Positions 1 to 8,925 of a DNA stretch of 46,033 bases are shown here, one piece after another. The notes beneath the pieces are model-generated. The model searched no databases. It saw only the letters and a list, made by a program, of their open reading frames with translations, and had not been told where the DNA came from. Position numbers and translations under genes: made by a program. The stretch is taken from the NCBI GenBank assembly GCA_016297495.1, contig JAEDGN010000014.1, positions 1 to 46,033 on the forward strand. The letters are read 5' to 3'. Origin of the DNA: Coprococcus sp. GTDB taxonomy: Bacteria; Bacillota; Clostridia; Lachnospirales; Lachnospiraceae. Each line of letters begins with the position of its first letter. The first letter of the stretch is position 1.

Positions 1-432
1 CCGGGAAATGACAGGAGAACAGACAGGCAGGATAGGAATCCGCGATATGTCCGTGCTTTGCTTGGAACAGCAGGAGCTGTTACCTACCAGGCAAGTCTAG
101 AGAACAGGCGGGATCGGACAACGGTACAGATTGGAGATACAGCCGGGGATAAGCTGGAAAGAGTGGCGTCACCGATTTTCTTCAAGATCGTCGGTAATAT
201 TGTATTTATCACGGCGCGGGAGGTGCCGGATGAAATTTATGACAGAGAGTTTGCCTTTTCAAATAAAGAGAACGGAAGGAGAGCAGCCATTAAAACGCCG
301 TCCAGAGATGATTTCAAGTCTGGAAAATTCGATATTCAGAGCTTTCTGGCCAGTTATGTGAAGTATTATAATGGCGAGGCGCGGAATAAATTGAGGAATA
401 TTTCAAGGAATGCGCGGGTAGAGGAGGTTTAA
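1..432 (+). CDS. cmr1: Type III-B RAMP protein Cmr1, C-terminal part (partial)
   Basis: The reading frame is open from base 1 and ends at a TAA, giving about 143 C-terminal residues, so the true start lies upstream of the window. A segment with the pattern (K/R)-x-x-R-x-(A/S)-S-P-(I/L)-F-F-K (ERVASPIFFKI here) followed by a beta strand is what I expect near the end of Cmr1-type RAMP proteins, where the RNA-binding fold closes. Cmr1 caps the Cmr complex at the 3' end of the crRNA and contacts target RNA. The assignment rests mainly on position: the next five genes are cmr2 to cmr6 in standard order, eight bases downstream. Another RAMP such as a second Cmr6-like protein cannot be excluded because the N-terminal glycine-rich motif is not visible. 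Confidence 0.7.
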   Translation, partial: PGNDRRTDRQDRNPRYVRALLGTAGAVTYQASLENRRDRTTVQIGDTAGDKLERVASPIFFKIVGNIVFITAREVPDEIYDREFAFSNKENGRRAAIKTPSRDDFKSGKFDIQSFLASYVKYYNGEARNKLRNISRNARVEEV

Positions 433-440
433 AGAAACTG

Positions 441-1991
441 ATGGCAGAAGTAAAGTACATAGGTATTACAATTGGACCCATCTGTGATACACTGGCGGAT
501 GCCGATTCTCCGGCGGCACTGTGGTTTGCCAGCAGCTGCTTGTCTGATCTTACCAGAAGACTCTGCGCAGCGATTACAGGACCAAAGGGTATAGAAGGGT
601 CGGTTATTCTTTCTCCTTACTACTCGGATGCTATTCCGCTGGATGACGGTGTGGGCAAATTCCATGACAGGATTATTTTTTCAACAGAGCACTATGAGCG
701 GAAGAAACTGGAAGCCATTATTGCAGAGGTACGTCGTGAAATGGCGGAGGTTTTTATGTATCCGGGTCAGAAAATGACGAAAAAGGATATTGCAGATTTT
801 TTATCTGTTTATCTGCAGATTCATTTTGTCGTACTGGATGGACATCATGGGAAGGAAAACAGTATTCTTGCTGTTTCACCTTATCTGGATGCTATGGAAC
901 TGATGAAGACTTTTCCGGAAGACAACACAGACAATCCTTTCAGAGCCATTTTTACCGGCAGCCAGGGCAGCAGTAACGTATATCTCAGAAAGAGTCCGCT
1001 TTTTGAAGCAATTGCCGATAATAATAATCAGTTCATAAGTAGAAAGGGGGCTATCCGCAACATTCAGGAAATTGCTGCCTGCGATGGATTTTTAACAGGA
1101 GAGTTGAAAAAACATCATTATTTTGCTGTTGTACAGGCCGATGGCGATGGGATGGGTTCTTTTCTGAAGGGGCTCGACGATGAAAATGTTACACTCTTTT
1201 CAAAGAGCTGTCTTGAATACGCCCGGGAAGCGGCAGCAAAAATTGGCAGCTTTGGCGGCATGACCATCTATGCCGGCGGTGATGATCTGCTGTTTCTGGC
1301 GCCGGTGGAGAACGTGGCCAATCAGACGGTATTTGAACTCTGCCAGAATATCAATCGGCTGTTCCAGGATAAAATGAAGGCCGTATTGCCGGATAATCCA
1401 CAGATACCGACGGTTTCCTTTGGTATTTCTATTCAGTATGAGAAATACCCGCTGTATGAAGCGCTGGAGAATGCACGCCAGCTGCTGTTTGGAGAAGCTA
1501 AAACACATTGCTATAAGGGAATGGATCATGCGGGCAAAAACAGTATGGCCATCGAATTGCAGAAGCACAGCGGACAGACGGTAGGACTGGTGGTTTCCAA
1601 TGACAGCTTCCATGTACTGGAAGAGGTAATGGCGCTGGGGAACAGTCTTTCGGATGGGGAAAATGCTGTCAATTCAGTGCTTTACACGATTCAGACCTAT
1701 CAGTTCCTGCTTCATGTGCTGAACAGAGAGGTACAGGAGGGGCGTGTGGATAAAGACGCTTATAAAGAAGCCTGGATGAATCTCTTTGACAATGTTGATC
1801 AAAAGCCTGCAGAGAGTTATCTGAATTCAGTGTGTGATGTATGGTATGATTATATACTGAAGGGATCAATTGAAGCCATGGATGGCAGACATTTTGTTGA
1901 TTTACCGGAAAAAGCTGAGGAAAAAACCATGACGGTCATGATATATCTTCTGAGATTAAAGAAGTTTTTGGTTGAAAGGGGAGAGGATTGA
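441..1991 (+). CDS. cmr2: Cas10/Cmr2, type III-B CRISPR large subunit with GGDD cyclase motif
   Basis: This is the large subunit of the Cmr complex, 516 residues. The N-terminus (residues 5-30) has the Cmr2-like start YIGITIGPICDTL. The Palm/cyclase motifs are visible: DGDGMG at 234-239 and YAGGDD at 277-282, with D281 and D282 as the metal-binding pair. These residues make cyclic oligoadenylate, or a related nucleotide messenger, when target RNA is bound. I see no N-terminal HD motif, and the protein is shorter than HD-containing Cas10, so it probably lacks the ssDNase activity and works by signalling. A GAGGAGG site lies about 13 bases before the ATG. The stop overlaps the cmr3 start by one base, so the two are translationally coupled. 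A CARF nuclease in the same operon (6435) fits a messenger-producing Cas10. Confidence 0.95.
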   Translation: MAEVKYIGITIGPICDTLADADSPAALWFASSCLSDLTRRLCAAITGPKGIEGSVILSPYYSDAIPLDDGVGKFHDRIIFSTEHYERKKLEAIIAEVRREMAEVFMYPGQKMTKKDIADFLSVYLQIHFVVLDGHHGKENSILAVSPYLDAMELMKTFPEDNTDNPFRAIFTGSQGSSNVYLRKSPLFEAIADNNNQFISRKGAIRNIQEIAACDGFLTGELKKHHYFAVVQADGDGMGSFLKGLDDENVTLFSKSCLEYAREAAAKIGSFGGMTIYAGGDDLLFLAPVENVANQTVFELCQNINRLFQDKMKAVLPDNPQIPTVSFGISIQYEKYPLYEALENARQLLFGEAKTHCYKGMDHAGKNSMAIELQKHSGQTVGLVVSNDSFHVLEEVMALGNSLSDGENAVNSVLYTIQTYQFLLHVLNREVQEGRVDKDAYKEAWMNLFDNVDQKPAESYLNSVCDVWYDYILKGSIEAMDGRHFVDLPEKAEEKTMTVMIYLLRLKKFLVERGED

Positions 1992-3031
1992 TGAATTATC
2001 TGGTGAAAATGACACCGCTTGAACCCTATGCTTTTGGGACGGACAAGACAGCTGCTTATGCCGGTGCGGATATTACAGGAAAAAGCACTTATTTTGTCCG
2101 TTCTAAGGATGTGCCGGAGCAGACGACTATCCTCGGCATGCTGAGATATATCATTCTTGAGGATCAGGGACTTTTGAAGCCGGATTATTCGTATACGCCG
2201 CGGGAAAAAGAACTGATGAGGAAGTGTATCGGACCTTCCAGTTTTCAATTCTCTTCCACAGAAAAACAGGACTTTGGTTTGATTCACAGTATCTCTCCGT
2301 TATTTCTTATAGATGGACAGGATCATGTTTATATCAGGAATCCATTTCACAATAAAGGTAAAAACAGTTATCAGCCGATGGTTATGGAGGAAGCAGTTAT
2401 CGAGACATCGGCGGGAGAGATCCGGCTTCCTGCAAATGGTGAATATGATGCGAAGGAAGGTCATGGTGCGGGTTATTACGATCTGACAGACGAGATGGTG
2501 TATGAGAACCTGTTTCAATCTGTGATGGTGACAGGCAACCGTAAAAACGGACGGGGAGCCAATGATGGCGATTGTTTCTTTAAGCGGGAACTGAAATGCC
2601 TGAAGGAAGGATTCTCCTTCGCCGTATATGTGGAGGCAGACGCTCTTCCGTCAGATACGATTGCTTATATGGGACAGAAGCGGTCCGCTTTCAGGGTCAC
2701 TGCCCGGGAGGCAGAGGGGGAGAACCTGAAAGAAAAAGTGGAGACAGCCTTTGCCGGAGGAGCAGAAAGATGGGACTATGCATTATCTGATCTGGTGGCA
2801 GAAGGGCCTGTGCATTGTAGTCGTTTTTCCATTGTGGAGGAGAAGCATCTGCAGAATCTGGAAACAGTTTATGATGAAAAGCAGCATGCCCGCCGGCTTA
2901 GAAGAAGCAAGCGGCAGTACAATCTTGTTCAGAGCGGCAGTGTTTTCTATGGAGAATGCCCGCTGAATATATCCAATGAGAACTGCAGACAGATAGGATA
3001 CAATTATATTGTCAGATTGGGAGGAAGATAA
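1991..3031 (+). CDS. cmr3: Type III-B RAMP protein Cmr3
   Basis: This 346-residue RAMP protein sits between Cas10 and Cmr4, the standard place of Cmr3. Cmr3 binds Cas10 and the 5' handle of the crRNA at the foot of the complex. The early MTPLEPYAFG segment followed by a region around an S/T-rich loop is a familiar Cmr3 N-terminus (L-x-P-x-x-x-x-F-G). A glycine- and asparagine-rich stretch near residues 178-190 (TGNRKNGRGANDGD) may be its RNA-binding loop. The ATG at 1991 is preferred over the upstream TTG at 1988 because it overlaps the cmr2 stop as TGATG. The family call rests on operon order plus these weak motifs; sequence similarity between Cmr3 proteins is generally low. Confidence 0.85.
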   Translation: MNYLVKMTPLEPYAFGTDKTAAYAGADITGKSTYFVRSKDVPEQTTILGMLRYIILEDQGLLKPDYSYTPREKELMRKCIGPSSFQFSSTEKQDFGLIHSISPLFLIDGQDHVYIRNPFHNKGKNSYQPMVMEEAVIETSAGEIRLPANGEYDAKEGHGAGYYDLTDEMVYENLFQSVMVTGNRKNGRGANDGDCFFKRELKCLKEGFSFAVYVEADALPSDTIAYMGQKRSAFRVTAREAEGENLKEKVETAFAGGAERWDYALSDLVAEGPVHCSRFSIVEEKHLQNLETVYDEKQHARRLRRSKRQYNLVQSGSVFYGECPLNISNENCRQIGYNYIVRLGGR

Positions 3032-3032
3032 A

Positions 3033-3749
3033 ATGGCTGCAATTATTGTCAAACTGGAATGCATCACGAATATGCATGTGGGAAACGGCGATGTGAACTA
3101 TAATATTATCGATAATGAAGTGGAGAAGGATCCGGTAACGGGTTATCCGACCATCAATTCCTCTGGTGTGAAGGGGGCATTGAGAGAGTTTTTTGATGGT
3201 GATCCGGATTTGAAGGGACATATGGATACACTCTTTGGAGCTGATGGAAAAGGCAAGACGACACCGGGACAGTTAAAGATTCTGAGTGCGGATATGATTG
3301 CCCGTCCAGTCAGAGCTTCTAAGGGTACAGAGCCGTATTATCTTGTGACTACGCAGAGCGCACTTGATAAATACGAGGATAACTGCGCTGTTTTTCTGGG
3401 AAAGAGACCACAGATAACTGTTAAAAATGTTACGAATCGTGCAGCTGAAGGAATTGATCTGACACAGGCGGCAGTGCTGGATGGTAAAGAGATACATATC
3501 ATGGCGGAAGACGAATTCAGAAGCCTGGAGCTGCCGGTTATGGCAAGGAATAAGCTGGACAATGGAATCAGCAGGAATCTCTGGTATGAGCAGATCGTTC
3601 CTCATGAAAGCCTTTTTGCTTTTGTGGTCATCGGCAGTGAGGCGCATCTCAGAATATTCGGGGATGCCGTTTCCGGTAAGGTGATTCAGTTTGGAGGAAG
3701 CGCCTCTATAGGCTATGGACTCTGCAAGGTATCAGTGACAGGAGCGTGA
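3033..3749 (+). CDS. cmr4: Type III-B RAMP protein Cmr4 (backbone, target-RNA nuclease)
   Basis: This 238-residue protein forms the repeated backbone of the Cmr complex and cuts target RNA at 6-nt intervals. Residues 14-19 (MHVGNG) match the RAMP strand followed by a glycine turn. D27 in the following IIDNEVEKD segment is in the right place for the catalytic aspartate of the Cmr4 loop. Next comes the G-x-P-x-I-x-S-S-x-K-G-A-L-R motif (residues about 36-50), very typical of Cmr4. A second glycine-rich GGSASIGYG motif is near the C-terminus. The ATG at 3033 has a GGGAGGAAG site just upstream and lies two bases after the cmr3 stop. The protein is at the short end for the family. Confidence 0.92.
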   Translation: MAAIIVKLECITNMHVGNGDVNYNIIDNEVEKDPVTGYPTINSSGVKGALREFFDGDPDLKGHMDTLFGADGKGKTTPGQLKILSADMIARPVRASKGTEPYYLVTTQSALDKYEDNCAVFLGKRPQITVKNVTNRAAEGIDLTQAAVLDGKEIHIMAEDEFRSLELPVMARNKLDNGISRNLWYEQIVPHESLFAFVVIGSEAHLRIFGDAVSGKVIQFGGSASIGYGLCKVSVTGA

Positions 3750-3753
3750 TGAT

Positions 3754-4122
3754 ATGAATAAAGCAGTAATCAACAGAGAAGTGGTATATGCGTATGATGC
3801 ATTGAAAGATGCAGGAATAGCCGAGGGCAATAAGATTGCCAAAACCTGGCGTGGGCAGATATCCACCTTTGGCGCGGCCGTCACTATGGGCAGTCTCATT
3901 GCGGCGGTAGCCTTTTTCTCCAGTCAGGGAGGTGCCGATGTGAAGCGTCAGCAGCTGATGGATGCTATTCTGAGGATACTGAAGCAGGAAAAGGAAGATG
4001 CAGCGAATTGTGCGACACTTTTTGATTATGTGAAAACACAGGGGGATAAGTGCCGTGAGGATGTACTTGATGCGGCCATTGCTCTGAAGCTGGCCATGAA
4101 CCTGTATCAGCTGGTGGATTAG
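3754..4122 (+). CDS. cmr5: Type III-B small subunit Cmr5
   Basis: This 122-residue, largely helical protein is the small subunit that lines the groove of the Cmr complex and supports the target RNA path. Length and helical composition match Cmr5 (about 110-150 residues). The motif order fits: an early YAYDAL helix, a W-x-x-x-I-x-T-x-G segment around residue 30, then the G-x-L-x-A-x-A-F-F-S patch (residues about 47-57) which resembles the usual N-G-L-x-x-x-L-A-F strand. It starts four bases after cmr4 with a weak AGGAG site. Between cmr4 and cmr6 no other assignment is likely. Confidence 0.88.
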   Translation: MNKAVINREVVYAYDALKDAGIAEGNKIAKTWRGQISTFGAAVTMGSLIAAVAFFSSQGGADVKRQQLMDAILRILKQEKEDAANCATLFDYVKTQGDKCREDVLDAAIALKLAMNLYQLVD

Positions 4123-4134
4123 GGAGGCGTCTGC

Positions 4135-4974
4135 ATGGCATTTCAATCAAAAAATATGAATTATATCTATAATGTGTCGTATTTTGAGGGCATACGTTGG
4201 GATAATCTGACTTCTTCCGCGACACAGTGTGCGAATGAAGAATTGCTGGAGCGTCATAATCATGATATTGAGTGCTTCCGATTTAAAGGCGGTTCTCCGA
4301 TGGAGGACTGGAAGGAGCTTAAAGGCTATGGTTCCTTTTCTTTATATACCATGTACCCGGGGCTGCTCATCGGAACAGGCAATGAGCATTCATTGAAGAT
4401 AAATGGTGCGCTCAAGTGCGGATTTACCTTTGATTATACGACAGGGCTTCCGTATATTCCGGGTTCTTCTCTGAAGGGAGCCATGAGATCCTGCTTTCCG
4501 GGAGACGGCAAACCGGCGAAGGAGTCCGCAGAATACGAAGCATACATTAAAGGGGTGCTGAATCGGGAAGACCTGAATGTGAATAAGCTGAAAGAACAGA
4601 TCTTTGAAAATAGAGATATGTTTCTTGGTGCGTTCCCGGTGGTGGAGGAAAAGGGAAGTCAGTTGATGCAGATGGAATTCATCACACCTCATACGGCGGG
4701 TAAGTTTAAAAATCCGAACCCGATCAGCCAGATCAAGGTAAGGCCGAATGTAAAATTCGAGTTTTGTTTTGTGCTTACAGATTATGTGCCGGAGGACGGC
4801 AGCCGTCCGGTAACGGCAGAAGATAAACTGACACTGTTCAAAACACTGATTCTGGATATGGGTATCGGTGCTAAAACCCATGTGGGCTTCGGACGGTTCT
4901 CAGAGGGGGAGACGCCTCTCGCGGAAGGCCAGACAAATGAGACTGCTGCGGTCAGACGGGGAGGAAAAGAATGA
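4135..4974 (+). CDS. cmr6: Type III-B RAMP protein Cmr6
   Basis: This 279-residue RAMP protein forms the head of the Cmr complex beside Cmr1. The diagnostic segment is residues about 102-122: FDYTTGLPYIPGSSLKGAMR, the classical RAMP G-x-P-Y-I-P-G-S-S-L-K-G-x-x-R motif. A second pattern, F-x-x-x-L-x-x-x-G-I-G-A-K-T-x-x-G-F-G-R-F, near residues 241-263 is the C-terminal glycine-rich loop typical of Cmr6. GGGAGG lies about nine bases before the ATG. The stop overlaps the ATG of the next gene (ATGA), so the ancillary membrane protein is translated with the Cmr set. Confidence 0.93.
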   Translation: MAFQSKNMNYIYNVSYFEGIRWDNLTSSATQCANEELLERHNHDIECFRFKGGSPMEDWKELKGYGSFSLYTMYPGLLIGTGNEHSLKINGALKCGFTFDYTTGLPYIPGSSLKGAMRSCFPGDGKPAKESAEYEAYIKGVLNREDLNVNKLKEQIFENRDMFLGAFPVVEEKGSQLMQMEFITPHTAGKFKNPNPISQIKVRPNVKFEFCFVLTDYVPEDGSRPVTAEDKLTLFKTLILDMGIGAKTHVGFGRFSEGETPLAEGQTNETAAVRRGGKE

Positions 4975-6410
4975 ACGCAACACATGATGTATTAATGGCA
5001 AAAAGTAATCATATATTTGCATGGCCGTTCAAGTTCAAGGTGCAGGAAAAGGCCATTGAGGAATTTGCGAAACCTTTCGAAGGACAGGGGTGGATCAGAC
5101 GGAATATGGATATTGCGAAGCAGGAAGCCGGGGATAAACTTAATCCGGATATGTTCATGCTCCATCAATATTTGAGTGCGTCTGCCAAGGATATATTTAT
5201 ACATAAAGATGAGCATATCTGTGGTGTTTTTGAATATCCTTTTCAGAAAGGCGAAAAATGGGAATATCTTGTGGCAACACACAGAGAGAAGGATTGTATG
5301 ATGTACAGGCTTCCGGTTGCATCTGTTGAACTGCATGTTTACCGCCATGGTGTTGGGATTCTTTTACTTCATGTTGTGAATGAGCGATATACAGATATTG
5401 AAGATATCAAGAAAATTAATGATTACGGCAGGCGGGTATTTATGCCTGTGCTGCCTGATGATCCGGATAAGTTTATGCTTTGTGGTGATAAGCTGGGTAT
5501 TATAGGCAGTGATTTTCAATGCGTGACGGACTTTCTGTCATTGGCTAAAGAGTGTCTGGAGAAACCGCCGGTATCGGCGGAAGGACTCTGGAAACCGGCG
5601 GGATTTCTTTATGATATTCTGAACTGCCGTCTTGGGGCAGGAAGAAGTGAAGATAGAAAGGATCTTGCAGATTTTCTGGATATCCGACCTACATCCGATG
5701 ACCGTATGTTTCTGATGTGTCTGATCAGAGACGATGATCTGTCCGGGAGAATAAGTCAGAAAAAATGGCAGCTTTCGGCGGAGATAGATGAAGAATTTCA
5801 GAAGCTGCTTTATTCAATAATATTTGCTGATCCGGATTCTGCTACATGCCAGGATGCAGGTATGCGGGCGGCATTGCTGGAAAAAGCAGTTTATCCTCGG
5901 TGGCTGGATTATGGAACTCTATATGGAGTAACCGCTTATTCCATGACACTTCTTACCAGTGAGGCGGCTGTTATAGAGGCCGGTGTTTTGAGACCATTTA
6001 TTGTAGAATACGGTTATCTCCTGTCACTTGTATTATCCCAACGAATCGGGATTGCGTCCTATTCCGAGCAGGCCGGAAGAATTGTGCGTGGTGTGGACAG
6101 GAAGGGTACCATAAAGAACAGGCAGGCACGGACATTAATTAATCTTCAGGAAAAATACATTACATTTAAGAATCAGATCCTGATACTTGAAGCATCCTGC
6201 CAGGAGCAGGGAATCGAGATTTACCAGCTGCTGCAGAAACAAATGATGGTGCAGCAGGAGCAGGAGATACTGGATGAACAGCTGGAAAGCCTGTATGAAG
6301 CAACGAATGTCAGTATGGGAAACCTGGTGGCTTCCAAAGGTATCTGGTGGGCGATTGCAGCTATCGTTGTGGATGTCGTTATCAATATTGCAGCTATCAT
6401 TCTGACTTGA
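4971..6410 (+). CDS. CorA-like membrane protein linked to type III CRISPR
   Basis: This 479-residue protein is coupled to cmr6 by an ATGA overlap. It looks like the CorA-like proteins found beside type III-B loci: an N-terminal alpha/beta domain with a W-P-F-K-F start and a Y-R-H-G-V-G-I-L strand (about residues 128-136), a helical domain containing W-x-x-Y-G-T-x-Y-G-x-T and later a run of long helices rich in Q and E (about 380-440), then one hydrophobic segment (about 455-478) that ends the protein. Classical CorA channels have two C-terminal helices and a GMN motif; only one membrane helix and no GMN are visible. Proteins of this kind in Bacteroides act as membrane effectors triggered by SAM-AMP made by Cas10; whether that holds here is inference. 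The gene at 11374 shares its architecture. Confidence 0.65.
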   Translation: MNATHDVLMAKSNHIFAWPFKFKVQEKAIEEFAKPFEGQGWIRRNMDIAKQEAGDKLNPDMFMLHQYLSASAKDIFIHKDEHICGVFEYPFQKGEKWEYLVATHREKDCMMYRLPVASVELHVYRHGVGILLLHVVNERYTDIEDIKKINDYGRRVFMPVLPDDPDKFMLCGDKLGIIGSDFQCVTDFLSLAKECLEKPPVSAEGLWKPAGFLYDILNCRLGAGRSEDRKDLADFLDIRPTSDDRMFLMCLIRDDDLSGRISQKKWQLSAEIDEEFQKLLYSIIFADPDSATCQDAGMRAALLEKAVYPRWLDYGTLYGVTAYSMTLLTSEAAVIEAGVLRPFIVEYGYLLSLVLSQRIGIASYSEQAGRIVRGVDRKGTIKNRQARTLINLQEKYITFKNQILILEASCQEQGIEIYQLLQKQMMVQQEQEILDEQLESLYEATNVSMGNLVASKGIWWAIAAIVVDVVINIAAIILT

Positions 6411-6434
6411 TTCAGGATTGGAAAGCTGCCGGAA

Positions 6435-7745
6435 ATGGCAGAGAATAGAATTGCTTATACGCAGGAGGAGAATGGAATGGTAATCGTTGAATTTTTCAGT
6501 CAGGTGCCGATTGAAAATATGATCAGTGCTTTGGCGAGTTCGCCGGAGCGGGTGATAATTGTCGGTGAGTCAAAGAAAATAGAAAAAAAATTGCCTGTTT
6601 TTCGACGTTTTCTTGAAGCGGTTGGCAATACAACAACGCAATTGGAGACCCGCAATGTGGAGATTCGTAAATTGAACAAGATCGTTCAGGTGCTGGAAGA
6701 GATAGTTGCGGATTCCCCTGGCTGCCATTTTGATCTGACAGGCGGCGATGATCTGTCTATGGTTGCCATGGGAATTGTTTACGAAAGATACAGGGAGCAG
6801 GGAGTTGAACTGCATCAATATAATATCCGTACGGGGGTCGTGTATGACTGCGATTTGAACGGAAAGGTTGTTTCCAGACAGATGCGGGATCTGACCGTAG
6901 AGCAGAATATTATTTTGCACGGCGGCAGCATTGTATCTGATAAATTAAGAGAAAATGGTACCTGTGCGTGGGACTTTAATAATGATTTTATCAGGGATGT
7001 TAAAACCATGTGGGATATCTGCAGGAAGGACTGTGGAAAGTGGAACTATCAGATCAGTATGTTAAACAATATGCTGTCATTCAATTGTGATAACGATCAT
7101 ACACTTCGACTGCATGTTATCATTTCTCAGGTGAGAGCGTATTTTTCAGATCGGGGTTTTTCGCTGAAACAAAAAGATATTTTTAAACAATTGGAGGAGG
7201 CTGGGCTGATTTCTGATTTTTGTTGTGATGATGAGAATTTCTGCATGACTTTTAAAAATGAGCAGGTCAGGAAATGTCTTACGAAAGCAGGAACAATTCT
7301 GGAATTGATTACATATTTGGCGGCACAGAAGGTTGTCGGAAAAGAAGGAACTCCGTATTATACGGATGCCATGACAGGCGTGTTTATTGATTGGGATGGT
7401 GTCGTACATGATGACGATCAGAATGATGAGGAGGATATTGAAAACAGGGTCGTTGATACGGAAAATGAGATTGATGTTCTTTTGATGCATGGTGCTGTTC
7501 CGGTATTTATTTCGTGTAAAAACGGAAAAGTTGGTGAAGAGGAGCTGTATAAGCTGAATACGGTGGCAGAGCGTTTTGGAAGCAGTTATGCTAAAAAAGT
7601 TCTTATTGGCACAACGCTTGGGAGAAAACGGGAAAGCAAACGATATTTCCTTCAACGTGCTAAAGATATGAATATTCGGGTGATTGAAGGCGTACAGAAC
7701 ATGACAGATCATGAGTTTATAAAAAAACTGAAGTCATTGGCATAG
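6435..7745 (+). CDS. Card1/Can2-type CARF-domain nuclease
   Basis: This 436-residue ancillary nuclease of type III CRISPR has two domains. The N-terminal CARF domain (residues 1 to about 150) includes the strand VIIVGES and the loop DLTGGDD at 100-106, the place where the ligand-binding TGG motif of Card1/Can2 lies. The C-terminal DUF1887 PD-(D/E)xK nuclease domain has ENEID at 343-347 and ISCKNGK at 359-365, so E345, D347 and K362 are the probable catalytic set. Card1-family enzymes are activated by cyclic tetra-adenylate and cut single-stranded DNA and/or RNA, or supercoiled DNA. It follows the CorA-like gene by 24 bases in the same direction, so it is probably in the Cmr operon. Confidence 0.88.
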   Translation: MAENRIAYTQEENGMVIVEFFSQVPIENMISALASSPERVIIVGESKKIEKKLPVFRRFLEAVGNTTTQLETRNVEIRKLNKIVQVLEEIVADSPGCHFDLTGGDDLSMVAMGIVYERYREQGVELHQYNIRTGVVYDCDLNGKVVSRQMRDLTVEQNIILHGGSIVSDKLRENGTCAWDFNNDFIRDVKTMWDICRKDCGKWNYQISMLNNMLSFNCDNDHTLRLHVIISQVRAYFSDRGFSLKQKDIFKQLEEAGLISDFCCDDENFCMTFKNEQVRKCLTKAGTILELITYLAAQKVVGKEGTPYYTDAMTGVFIDWDGVVHDDDQNDEEDIENRVVDTENEIDVLLMHGAVPVFISCKNGKVGEEELYKLNTVAERFGSSYAKKVLIGTTLGRKRESKRYFLQRAKDMNIRVIEGVQNMTDHEFIKKLKSLA

Positions 7746-7778
7746 AGAATCGCAGTGGATTTTTTTGCAGTCATCGAT

Positions 7779-7784
7779 TATAAT
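7779..7784 (+). promoter_or_regulatory. Possible -10 box for the regulator gene
   Basis: A perfect TATAAT lies 36 bases before the start at 7820, in the 74-base gap after the CARF nuclease gene. No convincing -35 box is seen at the expected spacing, so this is only a candidate. Confidence 0.35.
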
Positions 7785-7819
7785 GAATACAAAACGACAG
7801 GAAAGGAAATGTTCCAATT

Positions 7820-8899
7820 ATGCATGTGAACCAGGTGCGGATCAACAGGAGAACTGAAACAGATAAATCGACACAGGATGCTGGAATGAATCAACACAAC
7901 AAGCAATGCGAAAATGTTGATTTATGGGAGGAACGTGTGTCGGAATGGTGTGTCTCTGATATTCGGGAAGATATTTTTGAAGATTATCTGGAACGGATAC
8001 GAAGGTCCGGGCGGCTGGAGATTGGATCCGGAGATGCCGGAAGGCGAAAAGAGATACTTGAACATCTTTTTCTGTTGCGGGGAGATCATCTTAAGAATGC
8101 CGGAGCGGTACTTTTCTGTGACAATTCTGACTGCGAACTGCAGATGGCTGTTTTTGCAGGCACGGACCGGGATGAACTGCAGAAAACAAGGAGACGTCGG
8201 GGGAATGTCTTTGAACTGGTGAATGCTGCGGAGCAGTTTGTGAGGGAGAACTATTTTACAGATACGGGGACAGCTGTGGACAGGCGCAGAGATTTTGATG
8301 GAATCTTACATGAAGTGTTGATAAATTCATTTTGCCATCGGGATTTCAACAGCAGACAGTGCAATGAAGTGTTGATTTTTGCCGACCGTATGGAAGTCTA
8401 TAATCCGGGAAATTTTCCTGAAGCTTATGAGCCGGAGGATTATGCCGGGGGTGGTCGTCGTCCCGTTAAGCGTAATCCGCTTCTGGACAGAGCCCTTTAT
8501 TATTCCGGAGATACGAACGGACTCGGTATGGGACTGCACAGAATAGTGAAGGCTTGTGAGAAAGCAGGCATCGATTTGGAATTTCGTAAAGAGGACCTGG
8601 GGTTTGCCGTTATTTTCCGGAATGGCTGTCTTCAGGAAGAAATGCAGGCAAACCCAGATGGTGTTGATTTATGCTCGACGAAAAGTGTTGATTTAACGGC
8701 AAAAGAGATGATGATCATCACTTATCTTCAGACGCATGAGGATATCACCAATGCGGCTGCCCGGAAGATAACGGGAGTAGGAACAACGGCTGCCCGAAAC
8801 CTGCTGAATGGATTGGTGGCCAAAAGGTATCTTGCAGCCAGCGGAGAACACAGAGGCAGAAAATATCACCTGATTCAGAGTATAAAATTACTACCATAA
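7820..8899 (+). CDS. ATP-binding (HATPase_c_4-like) winged-helix regulator, AlbA domain apparently missing
   Basis: This 359-residue protein resembles the AlbA/Schlafen-type regulators. The central ATPase-like domain has the signature H-E-x-L-I-N-S-F-x-H-R-D-F (about residues 162-176), then D-R-M-E-V-Y-N-P-G (about 190-198) and N-P-x-L-x-x-A-L-Y-Y-S-G-x-x-N-G-L-G-M-G-L-H-R-I (about 218-243). The C-terminal ~65 residues look like a winged helix (IITYLQTHEDITNAAARKIT and onward). Full-length relatives carry an N-terminal AlbA_2 DNA-binding domain of 100 or more residues; here the first ~85 residues do not show it, so the protein is short. It is the last gene before the SRP RNA. It may regulate the CRISPR operon or be an unrelated neighbour; the sequence does not decide. 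Confidence 0.7.
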   Translation: MHVNQVRINRRTETDKSTQDAGMNQHNKQCENVDLWEERVSEWCVSDIREDIFEDYLERIRRSGRLEIGSGDAGRRKEILEHLFLLRGDHLKNAGAVLFCDNSDCELQMAVFAGTDRDELQKTRRRRGNVFELVNAAEQFVRENYFTDTGTAVDRRRDFDGILHEVLINSFCHRDFNSRQCNEVLIFADRMEVYNPGNFPEAYEPEDYAGGGRRPVKRNPLLDRALYYSGDTNGLGMGLHRIVKACEKAGIDLEFRKEDLGFAVIFRNGCLQEEMQANPDGVDLCSTKSVDLTAKEMMIITYLQTHEDITNAAARKITGVGTTAARNLLNGLVAKRYLAASGEHRGRKYHLIQSIKLLP

Positions 8900-8925
8900 A
8901 AATAAGTGAAAATAGCCTCCGGCAC

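Noticed and set aside
1..8899. A CRISPR repeat array belonging to the Cmr operon
   Set aside because: No repeated 25-40 base unit with spacers was seen in the region; the array must be outside the window.
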